Below are positions 24,371 to 33,904 of a stretch of 64,000 nt of DNA, in pieces. The stretch is from positions 1-64,000 of the forward strand of contig UQFS01000020.1 in the NCBI GenBank assembly GCA_900540375.1, given 5' to 3'. Position numbers and translations under genes: made by a program. The stretch comes from an uncultured Prevotella sp. Lineage in GTDB: Bacteria > Bacteroidota > Bacteroidia > Bacteroidales > Bacteroidaceae. A model generated the notes under the pieces. It saw only the letters and a program-made list of their open reading frames with translations, searched no databases and had not been told where the DNA came from. Numbering within the stretch: position 1 is the stretch's first letter; each line of letters starts with the position of its first letter.

Positions 24371-26143
24371 TTACTTGAAGATGAGTTTGGCGTCTCTCTC
24401 TCCAGCCTCTTTCGCCCAAGTCTCCGGAATGAATTTCCAGTTATGATTGGGTTGCGGATCTACCGTCCTCATCTCCTCGATGGCTTTCATGAAGTAATAG
24501 CGTTGGTCACAGTCAGAACGCCATACGATTCTTGATTTCAAGCTGTCATGTGGAATGCCGGCACCCAGTGTGAGTAGTTGTCCGCCGCCATTGCCGCGGT
24601 AGCTGTTGATGGCCACGTTGTACCATCTGTCTTCTTCAAAAGGCTTGCCATTGCTCATTCTTATGATGTTGACCTTTTGCCCATTGGGCTTTCTGACGTC
24701 TACTTCATAGTCAATGCCGGCTGCTGCGTCAAAGTTGAAGATGAAATTCTTGAAGCGCCCACGCTCGTTCGATCCTGTGTTAACAGACTCCAGAAGGAAG
24801 AGATGATCATTTGGGGATGTCATCGTGTTGACCCATTGGTCATAGCTCATTTCCAGATAACCTTTGATCTCCTCGCCGGTGAGTCTCATCATATAAAGAT
24901 GATTTTCATATTTATAAAGTTTAAACATGTCCCGAACCGAAATCGGACCTTGTTTGATGCTGTCGTTCAATGTCAGCGGTGCATTGAATGAGATATCAGC
25001 GCCAGTTAATTTCATTTGTAGATTCAGGATGAAATCGTTGAAGGCGCTGTTTCCGAAGAAGCTATCCCGTGTGTAGATCGTATGTGCAAAGTTGCCAATC
25101 TGTTTATTGGCAAAGTCACTTACCTTATTGAGGTAAGGCTCGAAATGCTTTACATAATCCTGGTCGATATTGTAATTTCTGACATCCACCAGTTCTCCCA
25201 GTTTTTTCTTCACTGTCCATTTTCCCTTTTCTTTTTCCAAGTTGATTGTAGCGACAGCTACTGTCTGTGCATTGTTTGCCGGGTCAAGGCAAAGCACATC
25301 TTTCCCTACATCGTTTTTTATCATCTGTTGGTGACGGGTATGATCATGTCCAAAGAGAATAAGATCAAAGCCTGGTACTTCTTTGGCAACTGCCAAAGAA
25401 GCATTTTCTGCATAGTTAGGAGTGACGATGCCACCTTCTGCACCGGAATGGAAAAGTCCGATGACAACATCCGGGTGCTCACGTTGTTGGATGACCTTCA
25501 TCCAATATTTTGCTGCGGCTACCATCTCGTCAAAGCGCATACCCTTCCATGACGTCTGTTCCACCCAGTTGGGGATGGCAGGCGTGAGAAGTCCTAAGAC
25601 AGCGATGCGTATGCCTTGGCGCATGATGATCGTGTAAGGCTTGAAATATGGCTTTCCTGTTTCTGTGTTGATCACATTGGCACCGAGCAGAGGACAGTGC
25701 AGTTCGCCGGCCCATTTGTCGAAACAGGCATGCGCTGTCTCAACGTCATGGTTGCCAATCGTCTCTGCGTCATAGCCAAGGTAATTGACGACATCTGCTG
25801 CAATGTTGTGCTGTAGCGTATCGACGAAATTTGAAAAGTAGTTGATCGGTTGTCCTTGCAGGATGTCACCATTGTCGAGCAGCAGCGTGCTCTCTGGATA
25901 CTGGCTTTTCAACTGCTTGTAGAAAGTGCTCACCCGCGCGAGTGATCCCGGCATATCGCTGTTGTTGATAAAGTCATGTGGAAAGAAGCAACCATGAACA
26001 TCGCTGGTTTCCACAATCTTCAAAGTGATAGCTTTCTTTTTAGCAAAGACAGGTGTGTTCATTTGTAAGCAGAGTAATAAAATGGATAGCATGCCCATCA
26101 GCCGTTGGTAACAGTGATGGCTTGTGGATCGTTGTATTTTCAT
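24371..26143 (-). CDS. Secreted metallophosphatase / 5'-nucleotidase
   Basis: Hydrolyses 5'-nucleotides or cyclic nucleotide phosphates in the periplasm. 590 residues from the ATG at 26143; the open frame extends upstream to 26206 but the -7 promoter element lies in that extension. After a signal peptide come metal-binding motifs VETSDVHGC, LLDNGDILQGQP, IGNHDVE, GLFHSGAEGG and LILFGHDHTRH, then the C-terminal 5_nucleotid_C domain (about 350-560, with NSYRGNGGG). GNHD replaces the more common GNHE. Cotranscribed with the downstream TPR gene. Confidence 0.9.
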   Translation of the reverse strand: MKIQRSTSHHCYQRLMGMLSILLLCLQMNTPVFAKKKAITLKIVETSDVHGCFFPHDFINNSDMPGSLARVSTFYKQLKSQYPESTLLLDNGDILQGQPINYFSNFVDTLQHNIAADVVNYLGYDAETIGNHDVETAHACFDKWAGELHCPLLGANVINTETGKPYFKPYTIIMRQGIRIAVLGLLTPAIPNWVEQTSWKGMRFDEMVAAAKYWMKVIQQREHPDVVIGLFHSGAEGGIVTPNYAENASLAVAKEVPGFDLILFGHDHTRHQQMIKNDVGKDVLCLDPANNAQTVAVATINLEKEKGKWTVKKKLGELVDVRNYNIDQDYVKHFEPYLNKVSDFANKQIGNFAHTIYTRDSFFGNSAFNDFILNLQMKLTGADISFNAPLTLNDSIKQGPISVRDMFKLYKYENHLYMMRLTGEEIKGYLEMSYDQWVNTMTSPNDHLFLLESVNTGSNERGRFKNFIFNFDAAAGIDYEVDVRKPNGQKVNIIRMSNGKPFEEDRWYNVAINSYRGNGGGQLLTLGAGIPHDSLKSRIVWRSDCDQRYYFMKAIEEMRTVDPQPNHNWKFIPETWAKEAGERDAKLIFK

Positions 26144-26163
26144 TGTCGAAGTTATTTTTATTG

Positions 26164-26171
26164 CAAACTTA
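26164..26171 (-). promoter_or_regulatory. Promoter -7 element of the 5'-nucleotidase gene
   Basis: Minus strand TAAGTTTG (26171-26164), matching TAnnTTTG, 20 bases before the chosen start. Confidence 0.6.
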
Positions 26172-26263
26172 CATAAAATCTCTGAAACAATGCCATCATC
26201 AGCCATAAAATGTTCTTTGGTGAGTCAAGAAATTTGGACATGGAGTTTTTACATGAGCATAAA

Positions 26264-26295
26264 TTTGTGCATTTAGAATATTATGCGTACTTTTG
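26264..26295 (+). promoter_or_regulatory. Promoter of uvrA
   Basis: TTTG (26264-26267) and TACTTTTG (26288-26295), spaced 20 bases, 49 bases before the start codon. No LexA-like palindrome is apparent by eye. Confidence 0.75.
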
Positions 26296-26344
26296 TAGAG
26301 TTGGAATATATTCTTTTTCAAGCATTGTTTTGGTTTAGATAAGT

Positions 26345-29188
26345 ATGGAAGATCAGTATATAGAAATTAAAGGAGCACGGGTAAACAATCTGAAGAACAT
26401 CAATTTGCGTATACCTCGTAACGCTTTCATCGTGATGGCTGGTGTGTCAGGCTCCGGAAAATCGAGCTTGGCCTTTGACACGCTCTATGCAGAGGGCCAG
26501 CGTCGCTATGTAGAGAGCTTGTCGAGCTATGCCAGACAGTTTTTGGGGCGTATGAGTAAACCTGAGTGCGATTTCATCAAGGGCTTGCCCCCTGCCATCG
26601 CCATTGAGCAAAAGGTGACAGCCCGGAATCCGCGCTCCACAGTGGGCACTTCTACTGAGATTTATGAGTATCTGCGCTTGCTCTATGCCCGCATAGGCAA
26701 GACTTTTTCTCCGATTTCGGGGCAGGAGGTCAAAAAGCATACCACGGAAGACGTGGTGCAAAAGACGTGGGAGTTTGCCGACGGCACGAAGTTGATGATT
26801 CTCTCGCCGTTGTTGATTCCTCAAGGTCGCACGGGTCATGAGCAGTTGGAGATGTATTTAAAGGAGGGTTTCACCCGACTGATGAAGGGTACTGATGTGT
26901 TACGTATCGAGGATCTGCTTCAAGAAGACGATGACGCACTGTCCTCAGCATTGAAAGAGATGTTCTTGGTGATTGACCGTACGAGTGTGTCACATGAGAA
27001 AGACATGATCGCCCGCCTCATCGATTCCGCAGAGACTGCGATGTATGAGGGCAATGGTGCCTGCCGTGTGGTCTTCCTTCCCTCTGGGCTTAGCTACGAC
27101 TTCTCGTCACGTTTTGAGGCAGACGGTATGACCTTTGAAGAGCCCGACGACAATATGTTCTCTTTTAACTCGCCCCTTGGAGCTTGTCCTACGTGTGAGG
27201 GCTTCGGCTCTGTCATTGGCATCAGCGAGGGACTGGTCATTCCCAACTCGTCGTTGTCGGTCTATGAGGGCTGTGTACAGTGTTGGCATGGCGAGAAGAT
27301 GAAGTGGTGGCAGGATGAGTTCTGCCGGCGGGCGGCCCAGTATGATTTTCCCATCTTCAAACCTTATTTTGACTTGTCGCAACGTGAAAAGGATATGCTG
27401 TGGCATGGACTGCCGTGCGACAGAAAGAAGAATGGTGAGCGCAGGGCTGATGCTGTGTGCATCGACGGCTTCTTCGACATGGTGAAAGAAAACCAGTATA
27501 AGATCCAGTACCGCGTGATGATGAGCCGTTATCGTGGCAAGACCGTCTGTCCTACGTGTCATGGTACCCGTTTGCGTAAGGAAGCCACATGGGTGAAGAT
27601 TGGCGGTTGCAGCATTGTGGACTTGGTGGAGATGCCGGTGAAGAATCTCAAGGACTGGTTCGACCATCTTGAACTTACCGACCATGAGCAGCAGGTCAGC
27701 AAGCGCTTGCTCACAGAGATAAAGTCGCGACTGAACTTCCTGTGCGATGTCGGGCTTGGCTATCTCACGCTCAACCGACAGAGCAACACGCTCTCCGGTG
27801 GTGAGAGTCAGCGCATCAACCTCTCCACATCCTTGGGATCGTCGTTGGTGGGAAGCCTGTATATCCTTGATGAGCCGAGTATCGGACTGCACAGTCGTGA
27901 TACAGTCCGTCTTGTTCATGTGCTGCGGGAGTTACAGAAGTTGGGCAACACGGTCATTGTCGTAGAGCATGACGAGGACATCATCCGCGAAGCCGACTGG
28001 CTGATTGATGTCGGTCCTGATGCCGGACGGCATGGCGGTGAGATTGTGTATGAAGGCCGGGGGCCGCATGACGTAGATGCCACTACGACCAAAGCTTTGT
28101 TGGAGAAATACCCTCGTAGCCATACATTGCAATATCTCTTAGGGACAGAAACCATCGAAGTGCCTTCTTCCCGCCGTTCATGGACCAAGTCCATCGAGCT
28201 GAAAGGTTGTCGGGCTAATAATCTCTGTGGTGTGGATGTCCGTTTTCCGCTTAATGTGATGACGGTGGTGACCGGTGTCTCCGGTTCCGGTAAGTCCTCA
28301 TTGGTGCGCGATACCCTCTATCCGGCTTTGAAGCGCAAGCTGGGTGAGGTGACGGATGCTCCGGGTGAGTTTCAGACGATGGAAGGCGACTGGCAGGATA
28401 TTCGCCACGTAGAATTTGTCGACCAGAATCCTATCGGCAAGAGTACACGTTCCAATCCCGCTACATATCTGAAGATCTACGATGCCATTCGCCAGCTCTT
28501 TGCCGAGCAGCCTTTGGCCAAACAGCAGGGCTTCACCGCACAGTATTTTTCTTTCAATACTGAGGGCGGCCGTTGTGAGGAATGCAAGGGCGCAGGCTAT
28601 ATCACTGTGGAGATGCAGTTCATGGCTGATCTTGCGTTGGAGTGCGAAGCTTGTCATGGTCAGCGCTTTAAGAAAGATGTGCTGGAGGTTCGCTTCAAGG
28701 GTAAGAACATCAATGATGTGCTCAATATGACCGTTGATGAGGCTATCGACTTCTTTGGAGCGAATAGTCAGAAAAACATCGTCAAGCGGCTTCAGCCTCT
28801 GTCTGACGTCGGCTTGGGATATATCCAATTGGGACAGAGTTCTTCGACGTTGTCCGGTGGTGAGAACCAGCGTGTGAAGTTGGCTTACTTTATTGGTCAG
28901 GAGAAGCAGGATCCTACCTTGTTTATCTTTGATGAGCCTACCACGGGCCTTCATTTCCACGACATCAGTAAGCTATTGGCAGCTTTCAACGCTTTGATAG
29001 ATCGTGGTCATTCAGTCTTGATCATCGAGCATAATATGGACATCATCAAATGTGCTGATTGGTTGATTGACATGGGGCCTGATGGTGGCAACCAGGGTGG
29101 ACGACTTGTCTGTGAAGGTACGCCTGAGACGATTGCGGCCTGTCAGCAGAGTGTGACAGGGCAGTATCTCAAGGAGAAACTCTCATGA
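26345..29188 (+). CDS. uvrA: Excinuclease ABC subunit A
   Basis: Damage-recognition ATPase of nucleotide excision repair. 947 residues, standard for UvrA. Two ABC modules: P-loops GVSGSGKSS at 33-41 and again at about 644-652; signature motifs LSGGESQRI and LSGGENQRV; Walker B regions ILDEPSIGLH and IFDEPTTGLH. Zinc-binding Cys pairs are seen in CPTCEGFG, CPTCHGTR and CEECKGAGY...CEACHGQRF. The ATG at 26345 gives the family N terminus IEIKGARVNNLKNI. The glycosyltransferase gene follows after 19 bases. Confidence 0.97.
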   Translation: MEDQYIEIKGARVNNLKNINLRIPRNAFIVMAGVSGSGKSSLAFDTLYAEGQRRYVESLSSYARQFLGRMSKPECDFIKGLPPAIAIEQKVTARNPRSTVGTSTEIYEYLRLLYARIGKTFSPISGQEVKKHTTEDVVQKTWEFADGTKLMILSPLLIPQGRTGHEQLEMYLKEGFTRLMKGTDVLRIEDLLQEDDDALSSALKEMFLVIDRTSVSHEKDMIARLIDSAETAMYEGNGACRVVFLPSGLSYDFSSRFEADGMTFEEPDDNMFSFNSPLGACPTCEGFGSVIGISEGLVIPNSSLSVYEGCVQCWHGEKMKWWQDEFCRRAAQYDFPIFKPYFDLSQREKDMLWHGLPCDRKKNGERRADAVCIDGFFDMVKENQYKIQYRVMMSRYRGKTVCPTCHGTRLRKEATWVKIGGCSIVDLVEMPVKNLKDWFDHLELTDHEQQVSKRLLTEIKSRLNFLCDVGLGYLTLNRQSNTLSGGESQRINLSTSLGSSLVGSLYILDEPSIGLHSRDTVRLVHVLRELQKLGNTVIVVEHDEDIIREADWLIDVGPDAGRHGGEIVYEGRGPHDVDATTTKALLEKYPRSHTLQYLLGTETIEVPSSRRSWTKSIELKGCRANNLCGVDVRFPLNVMTVVTGVSGSGKSSLVRDTLYPALKRKLGEVTDAPGEFQTMEGDWQDIRHVEFVDQNPIGKSTRSNPATYLKIYDAIRQLFAEQPLAKQQGFTAQYFSFNTEGGRCEECKGAGYITVEMQFMADLALECEACHGQRFKKDVLEVRFKGKNINDVLNMTVDEAIDFFGANSQKNIVKRLQPLSDVGLGYIQLGQSSSTLSGGENQRVKLAYFIGQEKQDPTLFIFDEPTTGLHFHDISKLLAAFNALIDRGHSVLIIEHNMDIIKCADWLIDMGPDGGNQGGRLVCEGTPETIAACQQSVTGQYLKEKLS

Positions 29189-29207
29189 TCCTCAAGAAGC
29201 ATTGGCT

Positions 29208-30107
29208 ATGATCTCTATACTCATTCCTACTTTCAACGACGATTGTGTGGCCTTGGCTCATGCTGTGGCCGCGCAGTGTCGTGACATACGAGGCTTGGAG
29301 TGGGAGTTGATCGTGGGAGATGATGGCTCCACAAATCAACAGAAGATAGATACTAATCGTCAGATCGACACATGGCCCCATTGCCGCTATTGGCTTGCCG
29401 GAGTCAATCGTGGGCGGTCTGCTATTCGCAATGCATTGGTGAGAGAAGCCCATGGACAATGGCTGTTGATGATCGATGCTGACTTGAAGGTAATGGAGAA
29501 GGACTATATCCGTCAATATGTTTCTTTCATGTCGGATCATCCTCAGCCCTGTGTCTGCTGTGGGGGATATCGGGTAGGGGAAGGTTCGGCGTCCAATCTG
29601 CGTTACCTTTACGAGAAGGCGTCTGAGTATTGCCAATATGCAGAGTTTAGACAGAAAGCCCCATATCACAGTTTTAAGTTGTCCAATACCTTGGTTTTCC
29701 GCGATATTTTGTTGTGCCATCGGCTTGATGAGCGCATCCGGCACTATGGCTACGAAGATGTCATGCTTGGCAAGAACCTTGAGAAAGAGGGGCTACCCAT
29801 CGTGCACATAGATAATCCCGTACTCTTTGATCGCTTTGAGAGCAACGCATCATATATCAAGAAGATAGAGGATTCCGTTCAGGTATTAGTTACGTTTTGT
29901 GAAGACCTGAAAGGTTATTCTACGCTGTTGTCTTTAGCTGGTAGCAATATTGGTGGAGTCTTGTTGCGTTTGGCTTTTCCCGTACTCTCCTTTGTCCATC
30001 ATCGTTTGAGAGCGAATCTTTTGTCTTCACATCCTTCTTTGTTGGCGCTTCGTTTTTACAAGTTGTATCTGCTGCTTAGTCAGTTGCGTCAATCTCAAAG
30101 TTCGTGA
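29208..30107 (+). CDS. Glycosyltransferase family 2
   Basis: 299 residues from the ATG at 29208 (a TTG two codons earlier is less likely). GT-A fold motifs: ISILIPTFNDD, VGDDGST, GVNRGRSAIRN and the metal-binding LLMIDADLKV, then HYGYEDVMLGKNLE, the acceptor/catalytic Glu-Asp region. The C terminus has a hydrophobic amphipathic stretch that may touch the membrane. It transfers a sugar onto a lipid- or polysaccharide-linked acceptor; substrate unknown. It follows uvrA closely, probably cotranscribed without a functional link. Confidence 0.87.
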   Translation: MISILIPTFNDDCVALAHAVAAQCRDIRGLEWELIVGDDGSTNQQKIDTNRQIDTWPHCRYWLAGVNRGRSAIRNALVREAHGQWLLMIDADLKVMEKDYIRQYVSFMSDHPQPCVCCGGYRVGEGSASNLRYLYEKASEYCQYAEFRQKAPYHSFKLSNTLVFRDILLCHRLDERIRHYGYEDVMLGKNLEKEGLPIVHIDNPVLFDRFESNASYIKKIEDSVQVLVTFCEDLKGYSTLLSLAGSNIGGVLLRLAFPVLSFVHHRLRANLLSSHPSLLALRFYKLYLLLSQLRQSQSS

Positions 30108-30143
30108 ATAACTTAACAACTTATAAATCTTTGTATATTTCCT

Positions 30144-30173
30144 TTTGAGTCTCATTTTTTTATATTATCTTCG
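30144..30173 (+). promoter_or_regulatory. Promoter of the TPR-TPR-helicase operon
   Basis: TTTG (30144-30147) and TATCTTCG (30166-30173, one mismatch to TAnnTTTG), spaced 18 bases, 31 bases before the chosen start. Confidence 0.55.
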
Positions 30174-30204
30174 CAAGATAGAAGATGTAAAAAGATCAGA
30201 TACA

Positions 30205-31359
30205 ATGAGGCTCGTTGCATTTTTATTCTTACAATTGGCAAGTATTGCCGTGGCTTATTGCTCCACATCTCAGGACAATCAAGTTTCGGCCGATCAGTTA
30301 TATACTCAGATCACCCATCTGATTCCACAGATGGAGCAGACACGCGATTCTGTCACTTACTATCAGTTGCTCTATCAGACCCTTTCTAAGGCATTGGTCT
30401 GCGACTCCATAGATGCTCTTCCTGACAAAAAAGGTAAATCCGATCCTCAGCATCGCAAGCAATTGTCCCGGCAGTTGAGAACGCTGAGGCCTCATCTCAT
30501 CGATGGTGGCATGATGTATTATGCGCGTCACGACAATCCTACGGCGCTTCGTTTTTTCCATCTCTATCTGCAATCCCATTCGTCTCCGTTGTTCCGTCTT
30601 TCCGATAAGCAACAAGACGCCTATCTCGGTGCTGTTTCCTATTATGCCTCGTTGTTGGCTTATGGTGAGAAACATTTCCATGAGGCTGACCGCTATGCCG
30701 ATATAGCGTTGAACGACTCCAATGTCGCTGAGGATGCGGCCGAGATAAAGGTTAACTGTATGCGTGAACTTATGCGCACGCCACTTGACTCCTCACGCTA
30801 CGAATTGGCACTGTTGGCTTTGCATGACAATGCGCCGGACAATGCAGCTTATTTCCATCTCTTGACCGACTTTCTGTCCAGCCCCGGGCATGAAGGCGAA
30901 CTGGAAAATTTCGCGAAAGACGAGCTGGCAAAAGACAGTCTCAATGCCAATGTCTGGTCGTTGTGGGGTGAGATCTATATGCGGAAACGCGATTGGGACG
31001 GAGCCATCAAGGCTTTGGAAAAGGCAGATACAATCGACAGTACACAGGTACAGGTGATCTACAATATCGGTATCTGCTGGGGAGAGAAAGCCCAGGAAAA
31101 GTGGGGGAAGGATTTGGAAGGCAATGCTGATAATCGTTCTACTACCCCCGAAGAGGCACTGCAAGGAAAGGAAAGTTATGTCTGCTTGGAAAATGCCGGA
31201 AATGCTTTCCGACGAGTCGCACTCTTGGATCCTCAGCAGACCCAAGTGAAATGGAAAGACGCGGCTGAACATGTCGATGCCGCCATACAGAAGATGAAAG
31301 ACAGCGCGAGTGCGCCAACCGCTAAAAAGACTTCCTATAGAAGAGGTAGAAGAAGATGA
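30205..31359 (+). CDS. Secreted TPR protein (first of a related pair)
   Basis: 384 residues from the ATG at 30205 (MRLVAFLFLQLASIAVAYCS, a signal peptide, with a Cys that could be a lipid site). The upstream frame from 30145 includes the promoter and is rejected. The body has TPR-like helices (VWSLWGEIYMRKRDWDGAIKALEKAD is the clearest, about residue 250) and ends with a very basic tail, TSYRRGRRR. Motifs LIDGGMMYYARHDNPTALRFF and AYHYGEKH-type segments correspond to segments in the next gene, so the two are paralogs. The stop overlaps the next start by 4 bases (ATGA). Confidence 0.75.
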   Translation: MRLVAFLFLQLASIAVAYCSTSQDNQVSADQLYTQITHLIPQMEQTRDSVTYYQLLYQTLSKALVCDSIDALPDKKGKSDPQHRKQLSRQLRTLRPHLIDGGMMYYARHDNPTALRFFHLYLQSHSSPLFRLSDKQQDAYLGAVSYYASLLAYGEKHFHEADRYADIALNDSNVAEDAAEIKVNCMRELMRTPLDSSRYELALLALHDNAPDNAAYFHLLTDFLSSPGHEGELENFAKDELAKDSLNANVWSLWGEIYMRKRDWDGAIKALEKADTIDSTQVQVIYNIGICWGEKAQEKWGKDLEGNADNRSTTPEEALQGKESYVCLENAGNAFRRVALLDPQQTQVKWKDAAEHVDAAIQKMKDSASAPTAKKTSYRRGRRR

Positions 31360-32561
31360 TCAAGGATATGAAAACAAAGATACTTCTATTGGTATTTCTT
31401 TTCATCTCCATGGCAGGTGTTGCACAAAAGAAAGAGATTGCGACGGCCAGGGATTATGTGAAAAAGAATACCAGTCTGGATAAAGCAGAGCAGATGATGA
31501 GGACTTTGCTCGCTGACTCTGATAACCGTTCTAACACAAAGATTTGGAATGTACTTTTTGATGCTCAACGCCGGCAGTACGAAAATGGTAATGAGAAGCT
31601 CTATCTCAAACAGAAATATGATACGGCGGCGATCTTCAATATTACCAGCAGGATGTTTAGGGATATGGAGACTTATGACTCACTCTTCAACCTTCCTCAT
31701 CCCAAGGAATCAGATGCCAAAGAGTGGCGTAAATCCCATGGTCAGCTGTTGAACATGATTCGGCCCAATCTTCTCAATGGTGGCCTTTTTTTTATCAGAA
31801 GGCAGAAATACGACACGGCCTACCTCTTGCTCAACCAATATATCGAGACGGCCAACCAATCGCTTTTCTCAGCATATCATTATGGTGAGAAAGACAAGCA
31901 TCTTCCCGAAGCAGCTTACTGGGCTGTCTATGCGTCGTATAAGATGGGAAACCGCAAGCAAACACTTCATCACACCTATCTTGCGCTAAAGGATACCACT
32001 CACTATAACCAGATGCTGCAGTTGCTCGCCCAGACCTATCTAGGCGAGGGGGACACCGCCAGATATGTCAAGACGCTCAGAGAAGGTTTCGACCGTAATC
32101 ATCTCGATGATTTTTTCTTCTCCCATCTGATTGATTACTATTCTGCACGGAATGACTGGCAGCAAGCCTTGACCATGACCAATCAGGCGCTCGTTACCGA
32201 TAGCCACAACCTGCTTTTCCGTATCACAAAGAGCATCATCTTGTTGAATACAGGCAAGTATCAAGAGTGTTTCGCCCTTTGTGACACGCTCATCCATGAG
32301 AATGACTCTGTCGCTGAGGCTTGGCTCAATGCCGGATTGGCACTGTTTAATCAAGGAGTGGCTTTGGACAAGAATCCGGTTCTCTCTGCAAAGAAGCACG
32401 GGCAGGTCGTCAGCTTCTATAAGCAGGCGCTGCCTTACTTGGAAAAATACCGGCAACTCCAGCCCGAGCGCAAAGACCGATGGGCACTGCCGCTCTACAC
32501 TATTTACCTCAATCTCAACAGAGGAAAGGAATTTGATGAAATCGATAAATTGTTGAAATGA
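31356..32561 (+). CDS. Secreted TPR protein (second of the pair)
   Basis: 401 residues with a signal peptide (MKTKILLLVFLFISMAGVAQ after four residues; ATG at 31368 is an alternative start). TPR-like repeats run through the C-terminal half (DWQQALTMTNQALVTDS, AEAWLNAGLALFNQGV). The segment LLNGGLFFIRRQKYDTAYLLLNQYIE mirrors LIDGGMMYYARHDNPTALRF of the first protein, which shows duplication. It is coupled at both ends by ATGA overlaps, to its paralog and to the helicase gene. Likely periplasmic. Confidence 0.75.
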   Translation: MIKDMKTKILLLVFLFISMAGVAQKKEIATARDYVKKNTSLDKAEQMMRTLLADSDNRSNTKIWNVLFDAQRRQYENGNEKLYLKQKYDTAAIFNITSRMFRDMETYDSLFNLPHPKESDAKEWRKSHGQLLNMIRPNLLNGGLFFIRRQKYDTAYLLLNQYIETANQSLFSAYHYGEKDKHLPEAAYWAVYASYKMGNRKQTLHHTYLALKDTTHYNQMLQLLAQTYLGEGDTARYVKTLREGFDRNHLDDFFFSHLIDYYSARNDWQQALTMTNQALVTDSHNLLFRITKSIILLNTGKYQECFALCDTLIHENDSVAEAWLNAGLALFNQGVALDKNPVLSAKKHGQVVSFYKQALPYLEKYRQLQPERKDRWALPLYTIYLNLNRGKEFDEIDKLLK

Positions 32562-33904
32562 TGGATATATCCCAATTAATAGCAAAAGCCGGCATCACAC
32601 CCAACGGGATGCAAACGGCCACGATAGATGCAGTTCAGAATGGCAGCGGTGATGTGTTCGTCCTGAGTCCTACCGGCACGGGTAAGACTCTGGCCTATCT
32701 CCTGCCAGTCGCAGCACAGACCGACACTACAAGCACGACTCTTCAGACGCTTGTCGTCGTTCCTGGACGTGAACTGGCTTTGCAGTCCGACACCGTACTG
32801 AAGAACATCGGCTCGGGCATCCGCTCGATGGCGTGTTACGGAGGCCGTCCCACCATGGACGAGCATCGCTTACTGCGCCAACAGTGTCCACAGATTATCT
32901 TTGGCACGCCCGGACGCATCAACGACCATATCGCCAAAGGCAACATAGATGTTCAGCGGCTGGCCTTCCTGGTTATTGATGAGTTTGACAAGTGTCTGGA
33001 TATGGGATTCCAGCAAGAGATAGAAACGCTCCTCCATAGCATCCCTTTGAGAGCCCGGCGCATATTGTTGTCCGCTACACAGCCTGAGAAGATGGAGGCA
33101 ACGATGAACAGTTATCGTTCCGGCCACAAGATCACGACACTGGACTTCAGACCTGATGATGATGTAGCTACTGACCGCATCAAGGTGTTGGCGGTGCGCA
33201 GTGAAGAAAAGGACAAGTTGCCTGCCTTAGCTCAGTTACTCGGGCAGATAGGACAAGAGAGCAGTGTGGTATTCCTGAACTACCGCGATGCAGTGGAGAG
33301 GGTGACCAACTATCTCCTGGAACAGGGCTTCTCAGCCATTGCCTATCATGGTGCCTTGGAGCAAAAAGAGCGAGAGGAGCATCTCTACCTCTTTGCCAAC
33401 CACTCGGTCAATACGCTTGTCAGTACCAATTTGGGTAGTCGCGGCATCGACATTCCGGATATCAACAACATCATCCACTATCATCTGCCCGAGAGTGAAC
33501 AAGACTATATCCACAGAATAGGTCGTACGGCGCGATGGGATAAAACCGGAAGGACCTTCTTTCTCTTAGGTCCGGAAGAAACACTGCCGGAGTATGTCGA
33601 CGCGGATGTTGAGGACTACAACCTTTCTGATCATGCTGATGAGGCTCCAACGCTGCCGCCGATGGTCACTATCTATATTGGTAAGGGCAAGAAGGACAAG
33701 ATCTCCAAAGGCGACATCGTCGGTTTCCTCTGTAAATGTGGAGGACTGCAGTCCAAAGACATTGGGCGCATTGATGTCTACGACAACTATGCTTATGTGG
33801 CGGTTGCCCGACTTCAAGCCCCCAAGATGCTCAAGAAGGTGAAAGGTCAAAAGATTAAAGGACAGAAAACAATAGTCGAAGTACACAGAAACTCGGAAAT
33901 GTGA
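32558..33904 (+). CDS. DEAD-box-family RNA helicase with DbpA-like C-terminal domain
   Basis: 448 residues. RecA1 with LSPTGTGKTLAYLLP (P-loop), VVPGRELALQ, FGTPGRINDH, motif II IDEFDK (Asp141-Asp144) and LLSATQ; RecA2 with VSTNLGSRGIDIPDI and HRIGRTAR. The C-terminal ~75 residues (MVTIYIGKGKKDKISKGDIVGFL) match the DbpA-type RNA-binding domain that directs helicases to 23S rRNA, followed by a lysine-rich tail. Motif II reads DEFD instead of DEAD. Likely a ribosome-assembly helicase. Its start overlaps the TPR gene stop. Confidence 0.9.
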   Translation: MMDISQLIAKAGITPNGMQTATIDAVQNGSGDVFVLSPTGTGKTLAYLLPVAAQTDTTSTTLQTLVVVPGRELALQSDTVLKNIGSGIRSMACYGGRPTMDEHRLLRQQCPQIIFGTPGRINDHIAKGNIDVQRLAFLVIDEFDKCLDMGFQQEIETLLHSIPLRARRILLSATQPEKMEATMNSYRSGHKITTLDFRPDDDVATDRIKVLAVRSEEKDKLPALAQLLGQIGQESSVVFLNYRDAVERVTNYLLEQGFSAIAYHGALEQKEREEHLYLFANHSVNTLVSTNLGSRGIDIPDINNIIHYHLPESEQDYIHRIGRTARWDKTGRTFFLLGPEETLPEYVDADVEDYNLSDHADEAPTLPPMVTIYIGKGKKDKISKGDIVGFLCKCGGLQSKDIGRIDVYDNYAYVAVARLQAPKMLKKVKGQKIKGQKTIVEVHRNSEM

